Below, piece by piece: positions 16,450-25,330 of a DNA stretch of 64,000 nucleotides; the stretch's first letter is position 1; every line of letters starts with the position of its first letter. Below the pieces are notes generated by a model, which had not been told where the DNA came from, did no database searches, and worked only from the letters and a program-made list of their open reading frames with translations. This DNA comes from an uncultured Bacteroidales bacterium (GTDB lineage: Bacteria; Bacteroidota; Bacteroidia; Bacteroidales; Paludibacteraceae), in assembly GCA_900316845.1 (NCBI GenBank), contig ONEG01000005.1:45508-109507 (forward strand), in the 5' to 3' direction. Position numbers and translations under genes: made by a program.

Positions 16450-19094
16450 CAGAATAAATCTAATTGTGTATCTTGTGGCTTCTCGAAGGTCATCTTCACG
16501 CCTTCCACCTCTATCTCTTCAGGTGCCTTCTTCGCTTCTTCCTTTATCGAAGCGTCCTTCTCTCCTTCCTCCTCCATCGGCTCCTCGGGAGCTGCGTCCT
16601 CTTCCTCTGGTTCGGGCTCCGGCTCCGGCGTGATATCTTCGATGCTCGCCACCTCCAGAGTCGTCACGCGTTTACCTTTTGCCTTGGCGGATTTCTCATC
16701 GATAAAATCAGCCATCGTGATCTCCATCGGCTCATGTTTCTCGTCGCTGAACAGCACGCGGAACACCGCCTCCTCACGGTCGGACAGCACCGCGATACGG
16801 GATTCTTTGTCCTCTCCCAGGAACGATTGGATCTTCGCCTGCGCGTCGTCTAACTTAAACCGCTTTCCGTAGTAGTATTTCAACTCGCCGTTCCACTGAA
16901 TCAGCGACCAAACCTTGTCCGGATCCAGCTTCTCAATCCGCAGGATGTTATCCTCGAAATGGGCGGTGAGGTCATAACTGGTGGTGTAGTATGTACCGTC
17001 GTTATTGATGACCAGGATCCGGTCGTCGTCCCAGAACTCGCCCAGATACACTCCGTGTTCGTCGTAGTTGACGCGCAGCACATCCGGGTCAAACCATACC
17101 TTCCGACCGCCGAGCGTCGAGCGGCCTTTTTGCTTCAGCGTGATGGATTTGACTTCGTATTTGGTCAGCAGATTGCCTCGCGCCGTGCGCGATTTGACGG
17201 CTAACTCGCTCAGATCCTTGCATACCTCTAACTTCTTGAGGTGAAGCGCCGGCTTCAGCGCCACGCGGATCACCTCCGCCTCACCGTTCGGATTGACGGT
17301 GAAATACATCACCTTCGACCCCGGCTTGCCTTGCGTCAGGTCGTACTCCTTATCCCGCGCCACACCGGTCACGGAGAAGCGCTTCATGTAGTACGGACCT
17401 TTCTTGCCGTCGCGGTAAACAACGTTATAAACCGTCCGCTCATCGCCGCGCTGGAACACAGCGATATGCAATATATCCGTCCCGACAAACAGCTTCTCGG
17501 CTACCTTCACCACCTTGTATTTGCCGTCCTTGTGGAAGACAATCAAATCATCGATGTCCGAGCAGTCGAACAGGTAGTTATCTTTCTTCAGCCCCGTCCC
17601 GACGAATCCCTCTTCGCTGTTCATGTACAGCTTGACGTTGTTCTCCACAACCGCCTGCACGTTAATCGCACCGAAGTTACGCACCTCGGTCTTACGCGGA
17701 TAGGCCTCGCCGTATTTCGCTTTCAGCATCTCAAACCACGAGATCGTGTAGTCCGTCAGGTGGTTGAGGTTCTTGATGCACGCCTTGATCTTCTTCTCCA
17801 GCTCCTTCATCAGCTCATCCGCCTTCTTGGAGTCGAACTTCGTGATGCGCAGCATTCGTATCTCGAAGAGTTTCTCGATATCTTCGCTCTTCACCTCACG
17901 GATCAGCTGGGCCTTGAACGGCGTCAACGCCTCGTCCACAAACGCAATCAGCTTCTCCTTGTTCGGCGCGTTCTCGTAACCCTCCTCTTTATAGATGCGG
18001 TTCTCGATGAAGATCTTCTCTAACGAGGTGTAGAAATACTTCTCCTCCAGCTCCCCTTTCTCGATCTCCAGCTCCCATTTCAGCAGCGCTTTGGTGTTCT
18101 CCGTGGAGAGCTTGAGCAGGTTGCTCACGTTGGTGAAAATCGGCTTGCGGTTCTCCACCACGCAGCAGTTCGGGCTGATGTTCACCTCGCAATCCGTGAA
18201 GGCATAAAGCGCGTCAATCGCTTTGTCCGACGACGAACCCGGCGCCAGTTGCACAACAATGCGCGCCTGGTCGGCGGTGAAATCATCGATCTTCTTGATC
18301 TTGATCTTGCCTTTCTGGTTGGCCTTGAGGATAGTCTCGATGATCTTCGAGGTGGTGGTTCCGAAAGGTATCTCCGTGATGACGAGGGTCTTGTTGTCGT
18401 CCGCCTTCTGAATCCTTGCACGGATCTTCACCTGTCCGCCGCGCTCGCCGTCATTGTACTTGGTCACGTCGATCACGCCGCCGGTCGGGAAATCCGGATA
18501 GAGTTGGAACTCCTGTCCCCTCAGATACGCCAGCGAAGCGTCGCAGAGCTCGTTGAAGTTATGCGGCAGGATCTTCGAGTTCAGACCCACGGCGATACCC
18601 TCAACTCCTTGTGCCAACAGCAGCGGGAATTTCACCGGTAGGTGGATCGGTTCGTTCTTACGGCCGTCGTAACTCTTCATCCACTCCGTCGTCTTGGCGT
18701 TGAACACCGCCTCTAACGCAAACTTACTCAGCCTTGCCTCGATATAACGGGGCGCCGCAGCGCCGTCACCCGTCAGGATATTGCCCCAGTTTCCCTGGCA
18801 ATCGATCAGCAGGTCTTTCTGGCCCAGCTGCACCAGCGCATCGCCGATGGACGCATCCCCGTGAGGGTGGTACTGCATCGTCTGGCCAACGATATTGGCG
18901 ACCTTGTTGTATTTGCCGTCATCCACCGTCTTCATCGCATGAAGAATACGGCGCTGAACGGGCTTCAGGCCATCCTCTATTGCCGGTACAGCACGCTCCA
19001 ATATCACATACGACGCATAGTCCAGAAACCAGTCCTGGTACATGCCCGTCAAGTGATACTTCACAGCATCATTGAATCCACCCTGACCTGCCAT
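16449..19094 (-). CDS. parC: Type IIA topoisomerase subunit A (ParC-like)
   Basis: An 881-residue breakage-reunion subunit. The N-terminal winged-helix domain has YASYVILERAVPAIEDGLKPVQRRIL and YHPHGDASIGDALV. The catalytic tyrosine is in AAPRYIEARLS near residue 117. The C-terminal half has degenerate beta-pinwheel blades and no GyrA-box that I can find, which favours topoisomerase IV over gyrase. It ends in a long Glu/Pro/Lys tail (about 60 residues) and a hydrophobic tip, LDLF. The partner ParE is not in the window. It lies between a small membrane protein (6 bases upstream) and maf. Confidence 0.88.
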   Translation of the reverse strand: MAGQGGFNDAVKYHLTGMYQDWFLDYASYVILERAVPAIEDGLKPVQRRILHAMKTVDDGKYNKVANIVGQTMQYHPHGDASIGDALVQLGQKDLLIDCQGNWGNILTGDGAAAPRYIEARLSKFALEAVFNAKTTEWMKSYDGRKNEPIHLPVKFPLLLAQGVEGIAVGLNSKILPHNFNELCDASLAYLRGQEFQLYPDFPTGGVIDVTKYNDGERGGQVKIRARIQKADDNKTLVITEIPFGTTTSKIIETILKANQKGKIKIKKIDDFTADQARIVVQLAPGSSSDKAIDALYAFTDCEVNISPNCCVVENRKPIFTNVSNLLKLSTENTKALLKWELEIEKGELEEKYFYTSLEKIFIENRIYKEEGYENAPNKEKLIAFVDEALTPFKAQLIREVKSEDIEKLFEIRMLRITKFDSKKADELMKELEKKIKACIKNLNHLTDYTISWFEMLKAKYGEAYPRKTEVRNFGAINVQAVVENNVKLYMNSEEGFVGTGLKKDNYLFDCSDIDDLIVFHKDGKYKVVKVAEKLFVGTDILHIAVFQRGDERTVYNVVYRDGKKGPYYMKRFSVTGVARDKEYDLTQGKPGSKVMYFTVNPNGEAEVIRVALKPALHLKKLEVCKDLSELAVKSRTARGNLLTKYEVKSITLKQKGRSTLGGRKVWFDPDVLRVNYDEHGVYLGEFWDDDRILVINNDGTYYTTSYDLTAHFEDNILRIEKLDPDKVWSLIQWNGELKYYYGKRFKLDDAQAKIQSFLGEDKESRIAVLSDREEAVFRVLFSDEKHEPMEITMADFIDEKSAKAKGKRVTTLEVASIEDITPEPEPEPEEEDAAPEEPMEEEGEKDASIKEEAKKAPEEIEVEGVKMTFEKPQDTQLDLF

Positions 19095-19100
19095 CAGCGG

Positions 19101-19265
19101 TTATCCCTTTCTGTTAATGAAAATATAGGCTAAGATACCGGCTACCTCACATACCATACCGGCGATCAGCATTCCATTCTCCGGCAGAGCAAATCTGTAC
19201 ACCACCAGGAATACTACACCTAAAATCAGGAGACAAACTCCTAAATACTTCTTGAATAATTCCAT
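19101..19265 (-). CDS. Small two-helix membrane protein, unknown function
   Basis: A 54-residue protein, starting MELFKKYLGVCLLILG and ending AYIFINRKG. Two hydrophobic helices (about residues 8-24 and 31-50) are separated by a short loop with ALPENGM. It starts 51 bases after its promoter and ends 6 bases before parC, which supports translation. Similar short double-helix proteins are common in Bacteroidales, but no function is known to me. Confidence 0.75.
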   Translation of the reverse strand: MELFKKYLGVCLLILGVVFLVVYRFALPENGMLIAGMVCEVAGILAYIFINRKG

Positions 19266-19316
19266 AATTACGCGTTATTTCGTTGCCCAAAGGGCATGAT
19301 TAATCATTTCACGCTG

Positions 19317-19348
19317 CAAAGTTACTACAAAAATTTGGAATATGCAAG
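19317..19348 (-). promoter_or_regulatory. Promoter for the membrane protein-parC-maf operon
   Basis: Minus strand CTTG (19348-19345), 20 bases, TAACTTTG (19324-19317), about 50 bases before the small membrane protein gene. Confidence 0.7.
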
Positions 19349-19423
19349 ACTTTGACTTTAAAAATCAAATTTATTTGAATTTTTATAGGCAATAAGGCTT
19401 GTTATTCGCACAAACGTGCGAAC

Positions 19424-19471
19424 GTAACTTCGAGGTGGGACGGCTTGCCGTGTCGGTGCCCTCGAAGTTAC
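19424..19471. repeat. Hairpin-forming intergenic repeat, copy 1 (complete)
   Basis: GTAACTTCGAGG (19424-19435) and CCTCGAAGTTAC (19460-19471) form a perfect 12-bp inverted repeat around an inner stem, ACGGC-TT-GCCGT (19440-19451). The first 34 bases (19424-19457) recur identically at 26111-26144. The AT-rich sequence before it and a short GTGCGA motif are also similar in the two places. It lies between dprA and the parC operon and holds no gene. Confidence 0.8.
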
Positions 19472-19523
19472 ACATATTCCAAGGTGCCCTCAAAATAATC
19501 GTGCCCTTGCGGCTAAGAAGTTA

Positions 19524-20621
19524 CTACAAATTTTTTAAATAAATTCCTCCCGGCAGAGCCCGTACGAGCCCTTCGATCTCTAACATCGTCAGCTCGGATG
19601 CCACCTCGCCATACGCCAGACCGGTCTCCATGACGATAAGGTTGATATGCATTCCCTCCTCCGCCTCCTGCAGCTTGGCGAGGATGATCTGCTGCTCCTT
19701 AGTCAGGTTGTCCATCAGCCCGATCAGGCTGGTCTGCATACCTTCCGAAGCACTCTTCCGGGTCTTCCATTCCATCGCTTCAATGAGGTGGTCAGCTCCG
19801 GTGATCAGTCTGGCTCGGCCTCCACGGATAAGGTCGTTGCATCCCTCAGAGGCAGGGTCATTAGGCCGGCCCGGAAATGCAAAAATAGGCTTGCCGTAGT
19901 CGTTCGCCATGCGGGCAGTGATAAGGCTGCCTCCGCGGGCATGACTCTCCACAACCACCACCGCATCCGCCAGACCCGCCACAATGCGGTTCCGCCGAAC
20001 GAAATTCGACTGGATGGGTTCCGTCCCGGAGGGGTATTCGGTCAGCAACCCGCCTTTCGCCAGAGATGCGACCGCCTCCGGACGATGGGTGATAGGATAG
20101 ATCCGATCCAACCCGTGCGCGGGCACAATGATAGTCGGAATGCCGGCCTCCAGCGCCGCTCTATGTGCCGCGATATCAATGCCGTAAGCCCCGCCGGAAA
20201 CGATAGTAACGTGCTCTAACCGGTCCGCCAAATCGCGTACCAGCGCTGCCGTCAGTTCCTTTCCCCGCTCCGTCGGTCGCCGCGTGCCCACGATAGAGAC
20301 GATATGACCTTCCGATGGACATACATGCCCTTTCGTATAAAGCAGAAACGGCCGGTCGGGACAGTTCCGCAAGCGGTAAGGATAGGCCTCGTCATCCTGC
20401 GTCAGCACGCGGATGTCATGCGCCTGTATCCACTCCCACTCTTTCTCCGCACGAGCCATCACTGCCGCTTTCTCCGGCTCATCGACCGCAGCCCACGCAG
20501 ACTCCGCCGAACCGTACCGGTCCAGCAGACTCAATGCCCGCCGCAAGCGGCTGTGAAAAAGCATCGAGAGGGCTATATGGTATTTCTGGCTACTGATTTC
20601 TGAATACTGAATACTGAACAC
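19524..20621 (-). CDS. dprA: DNA-processing protein DprA
   Basis: A 365-residue protein that loads RecA on incoming single-stranded DNA. The Rossmann-like core shows SIVGTRRPTERGKEL, IVSGGAYGIDIAAHRAALEAG, TIIVPAHGLDRIYP, FVRRNRIVAGLADAVVVVESHARGGSLITARMANDYGKPIFAFPG and GCNDLIRGGRARLI. A C-terminal winged-helix domain follows (EEGMHINLIVMETGLAYGEVASELTMLEIEGLVRALPG). The start is GTG at 20621, inside a period-7 repetitive stretch that overlaps the vanZ 3' end by 32 bases. The family-typical N-terminal helix (KYHIALSML) begins after it, so some of the first 12 residues may be untranslated. Confidence 0.9.
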   Translation of the reverse strand: MFSIQYSEISSQKYHIALSMLFHSRLRRALSLLDRYGSAESAWAAVDEPEKAAVMARAEKEWEWIQAHDIRVLTQDDEAYPYRLRNCPDRPFLLYTKGHVCPSEGHIVSIVGTRRPTERGKELTAALVRDLADRLEHVTIVSGGAYGIDIAAHRAALEAGIPTIIVPAHGLDRIYPITHRPEAVASLAKGGLLTEYPSGTEPIQSNFVRRNRIVAGLADAVVVVESHARGGSLITARMANDYGKPIFAFPGRPNDPASEGCNDLIRGGRARLITGADHLIEAMEWKTRKSASEGMQTSLIGLMDNLTKEQQIILAKLQEAEEGMHINLIVMETGLAYGEVASELTMLEIEGLVRALPGGIYLKNL

Positions 20622-20979
20622 TGACTACAACAATCGCCACTCCCACGAGTGCGCCCACGGCGTCAGCGTAGAGATCCGCCATCTCGCCCGAGCGCGACAG
20701 GGTGCAATACCGCTGAAGGACTTCCATCAACGCCCCGTAGCCGGTTGCCCCGAGCCAAACATAAATATACGGCATTACGCGCCCGCGCAGTCGCGCACCG
20801 AGAGGCACCAACCACGCCACCGCCAACACGAAGTACATCGCCCCGTGCAACACCTTGTCGCTCATCGATAGCGAGGATGGCATACGGGGGTTCTCCCATA
20901 GGGAAAGAACAGCAATGCCCGCTGCCACAAGGACAGCAGGCATCCATTTAACGATCGGAGAGATGGATCTTTTGACCAT
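20590..20979 (-). CDS. VanZ-like membrane protein
   Basis: A protein of 129 residues from the ATG at 20979 (MVKRSISPIVKW), with four predicted membrane helices. It has the VanZ-like pattern SDKVLHGAMYFVLAVAWL and ALMEVLQRYCTLSRSGEMADLYADAVGALVG. The family is widespread and mostly uncharacterised; VanZ itself lowers teicoplanin susceptibility. The gene overlaps upp upstream and dprA downstream by 32 bases each. An earlier in-frame start at 21003 would lengthen the overlap with upp and is less likely. Confidence 0.8.
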   Translation of the reverse strand: MVKRSISPIVKWMPAVLVAAGIAVLSLWENPRMPSSLSMSDKVLHGAMYFVLAVAWLVPLGARLRGRVMPYIYVWLGATGYGALMEVLQRYCTLSRSGEMADLYADAVGALVGVAIVVVSVQYSVFRNQ

Positions 20980-21619
20980 AACATAGATCGCCGGCATCGC
21001 CAAGACCCGGAACGATATACTTCTTCTCGTTCAAAACGGGGTCTATAGCCGCGCACCAAAGGGTGACATCGTCGCGGTCGTTCAGCGCCTTGCGCATATA
21101 ATCGATCGCTTGCGGCGTAGCGATGGTGCAACAAAGATGCGTATGTCGCGGCGTGCCATGCTTCAGCAACGCCAGGTATCCTACCTCCATCGACATGCCG
21201 GTCGCTAACATCGGGTCAACCACAACAAGCGTCTTGTCGTCTATCGACGGCGCCGCCATGTACTCCGCCACGATCTCCAACTCGCCTTCCGCATTAACCC
21301 GCCGATAGGCGCTCAAGAAACCGTTGTCGGCATGATCGAAGATATTCAGGAACCCCTGATGAAGCGGCATGCCGGCACGCAAAATGGTCGCCAGCACCAA
21401 CTGGTCGGAGATAACATCCACCGTCGTCTTCGCCAGCGGAGTCTGCACGTCCGTGGATTCGTAGTTCAGCTCCTTGCTCAACTCGATCGCCATGACTTCG
21501 CCGATACGCTCAATGTTCCGGCGGAAACGGAGACGATCCTGCTGGATATCCACGTCACGGATCTCCCGAAGGAAATTCTGAAGCACGCTATGGTGCTCCG
21601 AGAGGTTGATAACTTTCAT
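20948..21619 (-). CDS. upp: Uracil phosphoribosyltransferase
   Basis: A 223-residue enzyme that salvages uracil, making UMP from uracil and PRPP. The PRPP-binding loop is TLVVVDPMLATGMSM. AAPSID before it, the ATPQAIDYM segment and the uracil-binding end YIVPGLGDAGDLCYG are typical. The start ATG overlaps the stop of the coiled-coil protein gene by one base (TAATG), showing translational coupling. Confidence 0.95.
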   Translation of the reverse strand: MKVINLSEHHSVLQNFLREIRDVDIQQDRLRFRRNIERIGEVMAIELSKELNYESTDVQTPLAKTTVDVISDQLVLATILRAGMPLHQGFLNIFDHADNGFLSAYRRVNAEGELEIVAEYMAAPSIDDKTLVVVDPMLATGMSMEVGYLALLKHGTPRHTHLCCTIATPQAIDYMRKALNDRDDVTLWCAAIDPVLNEKKYIVPGLGDAGDLCYGQKIHLSDR

Positions 21620-22260
21620 TATTGCATGGATTTAGCGGCTTTCTGTTCGGCCTTCACGCTCGCTACGCGGGCTTTGAGTTCTGCCTCGATGTTTGCCAGG
21701 GCGGTCGCCTTCTGAACTACCTCCTGATTGTAGGTCTGCAGTTTGGTCTGGTGGTTTGCGATCGTGGTCTCCAGATCCGATACGGCGCGCTGACGCTCTG
21801 CCAACTCACGAAGTGCATAACCTAACTCCTTCTGCTGTTTGTCGAGGAAGGCGGTGTAACCCTCGCGGGTCTCGTCGTTCAACTCTTTCTGCTTCGTCAG
21901 CATCTTCTGCTGACCGGTTACGACCTTCTGCATGCTTTTCAGCTCGCCCTCTTCTTTGCTGTAGAGTTTCTTCATCGAAGCGGCCATCTTGACGGCACCC
22001 TTCAGCGAACTCTCCATCTCTTTGGACAGTTTCTGCTCGCTCTTGAGCTCCGATTTGGCAGACTTCAACTCTGTCGCATTTTTCTCCAGAGCCTGTGCCA
22101 CTGCGTCCAGCGACGCCCTGTACATAATCGGCTCCGTCATGTACAACGTACGGAGGGAATCTACATTGAACTCTGCCAGTGTGATGTTCACCGGCGTTAC
22201 TTGCTGGGCCATGGCGCTAACGCTCAAAGCCGCAAAAGCCATTAAAAAGAATTTTTTCAT
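21619..22260 (-). CDS. Exported coiled-coil protein, unknown function
   Basis: A 213-residue protein. It has a signal peptide (MKKFFLMAFAALSVSAMAQ) and then mostly charged heptad sequence (about residues 55-210) rich in Lys, Glu, Gln and Ala, so a long coiled coil is expected. I do not recognise a family. It is first in the operon with upp, vanZ and dprA and has its own promoter. A periplasmic or cell-surface spacer role is possible but not shown. Confidence 0.8.
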   Translation of the reverse strand: MKKFFLMAFAALSVSAMAQQVTPVNITLAEFNVDSLRTLYMTEPIMYRASLDAVAQALEKNATELKSAKSELKSEQKLSKEMESSLKGAVKMAASMKKLYSKEEGELKSMQKVVTGQQKMLTKQKELNDETREGYTAFLDKQQKELGYALRELAERQRAVSDLETTIANHQTKLQTYNQEVVQKATALANIEAELKARVASVKAEQKAAKSMQ

Positions 22261-22324
22261 ATTTCTTTGGTTTAAATAGTTAAATTTATGTGCGGTTTTT
22301 ATTCCTCTGTTCGGAATTTCGCTG

Positions 22325-22355
22325 CAAAGATACTAAAAAATTTGCAAATGTCAAA
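22325..22355 (-). promoter_or_regulatory. Promoter for the coiled-coil protein-upp-vanZ-dprA operon
   Basis: Minus strand TTTG (22355-22352), 19 bases, TATCTTTG (22332-22325), about 65 bases before the start codon. It interleaves with the opposite promoter at 22341-22372, so the two may exclude each other. Confidence 0.75.
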
Positions 22356-22372
22356 ATTTTTCTCTATCTTTG
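22341..22372 (+). promoter_or_regulatory. Promoter for DUF5063-exonuclease-phosphatase
   Basis: TTTG (22341-22344), 20 bases, TATCTTTG (22365-22372), a perfect match to the consensus, 24 bases before the ATG at 22396. It shows that the upstream extension of that reading frame is not translated. Confidence 0.8.
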
Positions 22373-22395
22373 CACGTTTTTTATTAAATCCGTAT

Positions 22396-22905
22396 ATGAA
22401 AAATTTCATTTATGCTGATTCTACGATAGCTTTTGTGACCGCCGCGGCGCAAACTTGCCTGCTCATCGAGCAGACCGCAGACCACGATCGCGAGGAATGG
22501 AGGGAGCAGATGTTACGCCTCCTGCCGGTGCTCTATCTGCGGACACGTTTGCTCGAACCGGCCGAGACGGTCATGGACGACGAGCCGCAGCGGTTTGTCA
22601 CCGAGGAGGATTATAACTTCGCCTTGGTGGGCATCCGCAACCTCTTGGGACAGGATGACGCCTACCTGGATGTCTTTGTCGATCAGGGTATCTACACCGA
22701 CGAGATCCAGACTGCCTATATCTCCGAAGGGCTCGCGGATATCTATCAGGAACTCAAGGACCTCGCCGCGGCCTTCCAGACTGGCGAGGAACCGGTCATG
22801 AACGACGCAGTGGTACTCTGCCGCGAAGCGTTTGACAATCACTGGGGTCGTAAACTTTTAGCGGTCATGAGGGCTTTGCATGAGATATCAGATACATCAT
22901 ATTAA
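22396..22905 (+). CDS. DUF5063-type protein
   Basis: A 169-residue, mostly helical soluble protein, beginning MKNFIYADSTIAFVTAAAQTC. It has the acidic helical pattern of Bacteroidota proteins annotated DUF5063 (LPVLYLRTRLLEP, FVTEEDYNFALVGIRNLLG, DVFVDQGIYTDEIQTAYISEGLADIYQELKDL). In other Bacteroidales this family is also found just before a 3'-5' exonuclease gene, as here, where they overlap by 26 bases. A joint role is suggested by that but unproven. The start at 22396 follows the promoter. Confidence 0.75.
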   Translation: MKNFIYADSTIAFVTAAAQTCLLIEQTADHDREEWREQMLRLLPVLYLRTRLLEPAETVMDDEPQRFVTEEDYNFALVGIRNLLGQDDAYLDVFVDQGIYTDEIQTAYISEGLADIYQELKDLAAAFQTGEEPVMNDAVVLCREAFDNHWGRKLLAVMRALHEISDTSY

Positions 22906-23722
22906 CTCCGACCTGCTCCAATGGATGCCGGTCATCGCGTTCGACGGCGAAGTGATTGTCGTGGACCGCGCAGAACAGGTTCCCGAAGCCGTGGCGTACC
23001 TCTCGGCGCAGCCGGTAGTAGGCGTGGATACGGAGTCACGGCCTTCTTTCACACGAGGCATCCATTATCCCACGGCGCTCGTCCAGATAGCCTCCCATGA
23101 GCGGTGCTATCTCTTCCGCCTCACCCATATCGGCATGCCCCAGGAACTCGCGGATTTCTTTGCCAACCCTGCGGTCTGCAAGGTCGGACTCGCTTTCCGC
23201 GATGACATCAACGGACTCCGACGCAGGCGCAACTTCACCCCTGCCAACTGCGTGGACATCCAGCATATGGTGCCCCAGTACGGCATCCTCGACCTCGGCC
23301 TGCAGAAGATCTACGCCATCTGTTTCGGCAAGAAAATCTCCAAAGCACAGCAGTTGACCAACTGGGAGAACACCCACCTCACGCCCGAGCAGGCGCGCTA
23401 CGCCTCTACGGACGCATGGGCGACACTCCTTATTTATGAGGATCTGCTCGCGCACGAACAACTCGACCCCGATGAGGTCATCGCCCTCAAACGCGAAGAG
23501 AAAGAGCGCCAGATCGAGCACCAGCAGGAGATCCAGGACCAACGTCTGCGCGAGCAGGGCATCGAGCCGCCGCCCCATCTGACCCTCGAGGAGCGCGAGG
23601 AACGACAAGCCGCCAAAAGACGCGAAGCACGAAAACGCAAACGCCACCGCCAGGCGGCTAACAAAAAGAAAACCGCATCGTGCATTAATGCACGATCAAA
23701 ACAACAAAAACCCAACTTATGA
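22880..23722 (+). CDS. RNase D-like 3'-5' exonuclease
   Basis: A 280-residue DEDD-superfamily nuclease. Exo I is GVDTESRPSF (Asp50, Glu52), Exo II lies in KVGLAFRDDINGL, and Exo III is YASTDAWATLLIYEDL with the Tyr of the DEDDy class. After about residue 195 comes a highly charged tail (about 85 residues of Glu, Arg, Lys and Gln), ending in a basic cluster that could bind nucleic acid. It overlaps the DUF5063 gene upstream and the phosphatase gene downstream (ATGA). Whether RNA or DNA is the substrate is not clear. Confidence 0.88.
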   Translation: MRYQIHHINSDLLQWMPVIAFDGEVIVVDRAEQVPEAVAYLSAQPVVGVDTESRPSFTRGIHYPTALVQIASHERCYLFRLTHIGMPQELADFFANPAVCKVGLAFRDDINGLRRRRNFTPANCVDIQHMVPQYGILDLGLQKIYAICFGKKISKAQQLTNWENTHLTPEQARYASTDAWATLLIYEDLLAHEQLDPDEVIALKREEKERQIEHQQEIQDQRLREQGIEPPPHLTLEEREERQAAKRREARKRKRHRQAANKKKTASCINARSKQQKPNL

Positions 23723-25155
23723 AACGCTATTTTTGGATTTGTCTGTACTCTGTACTCTGTATTCTGCACTCCCTCTCCGCCTCCGCCGAGATCAAGTACA
23801 TCTTCTATTTCATCGGTGACGGCATGGGCACCAACCAGGTCCTCTCGGCAGAGATGTACCGCTCGGCAATCCAGGGCGAGCCTCTCGGCCGCGTACAAAC
23901 GCTGATGACCACTTTCCCCTATTCCGGGCATGCTTCGACGTACTCCAAGTCCAACGGTATCACTGACTCCGCGGCCGCGGGCACTTGCCTCGCCACGGGC
24001 TCCAAGACCAACAACGGCATCCTCGGTCTCGATGCCGACGGCAACCGCCTGACGACCATCGCCGAGGACCTCAAAGCCCAAGGATGGGGCATCGGCATCA
24101 TGACTACCGTCGCTATCGACCATGCAACGCCGGCGGCCTTCTACGCCCACGTGGAGAAACGCAGCGACTACTATAAGATCGGCAAACAGCTCTGCGCATC
24201 CGGGTTCGATTTCTTCGGCGGCGCCGGTTTCCATCACCCTCAGGGCAAGCACGACAACAAGTCCACCAACCTCTACCGTTTAGCCGAGCAAAACGGCTAC
24301 ACCATCGTCCGCAGCCCCGAAGAGGCACGACAATCCATCATTCCATCATTCAGCGGCGAAGCCGCGGCTCATTCCATCAATAAACTAATCCTCGTCCAGC
24401 CCTGTGACACAGGGATGAACCATGGAAGTAACCTCCCCTATGCCATCGACCGCAAGGAAGGCGACTTGACCCTCACGCAGATCGTCTCAACCGCCATACC
24501 CTTCCTCAATGCCCGATACGAGCGCTTCTTCATGATGGTCGAGGGTGGTATGATCGACTATGCCTGCCATGCCGACGATGCAGCAACCGCCATCGGCGAG
24601 ACCTGGGATATGAACGACGCCATGCAAGTCGCCTATGATTTCTATCTCGCGCACCCCGACGAGACCCTCATCCTCGTCACCGCCGATCATGAGACAGGCG
24701 GTCTGGCGCTCGGCAACAGCGATTATACGCTCCATCTGGATCTCCTCCAAAACCAGAAATGCTCCTCTTGGGTCCTCTCCGACCGCTTCACTCAACTCTT
24801 CAAAGAAACATCCAAACCCCAATGGACGGATGTGAAGCGTCTCTACCGCGAGAACCTCGGCTTCTGGGACACCGTGAAGATCTCCGACGACGAGGAGGAT
24901 GACCTCAAAGACCTCTACGAGAAGGCATGCGAAGGCAAGGGCAAGGATGCCAAGAACATGTACAAGACCATCAACTCGCTTGGCGAGGCGGGCGTCGCGC
25001 TCCTGAACAAGAAGGCCCATATCGGTTGGACCACTCGCGCCCATTCGGCACACGCCGTTCCGATCTTCGCCATCGGCCCCAACGCCGAACTCTTCTCCGG
25101 CTGGCACGACAACTCCGACATCGTTCCTATCCTAAAAAAAGCGCTTGGCAACTAA
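23719..25155 (+). CDS. Alkaline phosphatase (PhoA family), exported
   Basis: A 478-residue secreted phosphomonoesterase. The signal peptide is MKRYFWICLYSVLCILHSLSASA. Metal and active-site motifs are YFIGDGMGTNQ, TDSAAAGTCLATG (nucleophile Ser), AIDHATPAAFYAH, MVEGGMIDYACHADDA, LVTADHETGG and HSAHAVPIFAIGP. These are the Zn/Mg ligands and catalytic serine of PhoA-type enzymes. Part of the signal peptide is encoded by a period-7 DNA repeat near 23735-23765. It ends the operon; a strong terminator overlaps its stop codon. Confidence 0.93.
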   Translation: MKRYFWICLYSVLCILHSLSASAEIKYIFYFIGDGMGTNQVLSAEMYRSAIQGEPLGRVQTLMTTFPYSGHASTYSKSNGITDSAAAGTCLATGSKTNNGILGLDADGNRLTTIAEDLKAQGWGIGIMTTVAIDHATPAAFYAHVEKRSDYYKIGKQLCASGFDFFGGAGFHHPQGKHDNKSTNLYRLAEQNGYTIVRSPEEARQSIIPSFSGEAAAHSINKLILVQPCDTGMNHGSNLPYAIDRKEGDLTLTQIVSTAIPFLNARYERFFMMVEGGMIDYACHADDAATAIGETWDMNDAMQVAYDFYLAHPDETLILVTADHETGGLALGNSDYTLHLDLLQNQKCSSWVLSDRFTQLFKETSKPQWTDVKRLYRENLGFWDTVKISDDEEDDLKDLYEKACEGKGKDAKNMYKTINSLGEAGVALLNKKAHIGWTTRAHSAHAVPIFAIGPNAELFSGWHDNSDIVPILKKALGN

Positions 25156-25168
25156 GCCAAGCGTTTTT
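25142..25168 (+). terminator. Intrinsic terminator of the phosphatase operon
   Basis: CGCTTGGC (25142-25149), 6-base loop, GCCAAGCG (25156-25163), then TTTTT. The left arm is the end of the coding sequence and the stop codon lies in the loop. Confidence 0.9.
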
Positions 25169-25330
25169 CTTGAGGCCTCTGCCTCCAACCATCCTCCCCT
25201 CCGAACCTGCTTTGAGCCCCCATGAGCCCGATTTGAGTCTCTCGTGAGCCCATTTACGGCTCATTCCCGTTAGCATCTCGTGACCATTACGGACATCTAC
25301 GTAGAGTCCCTTCCGGATTTTCTTAGAAAC

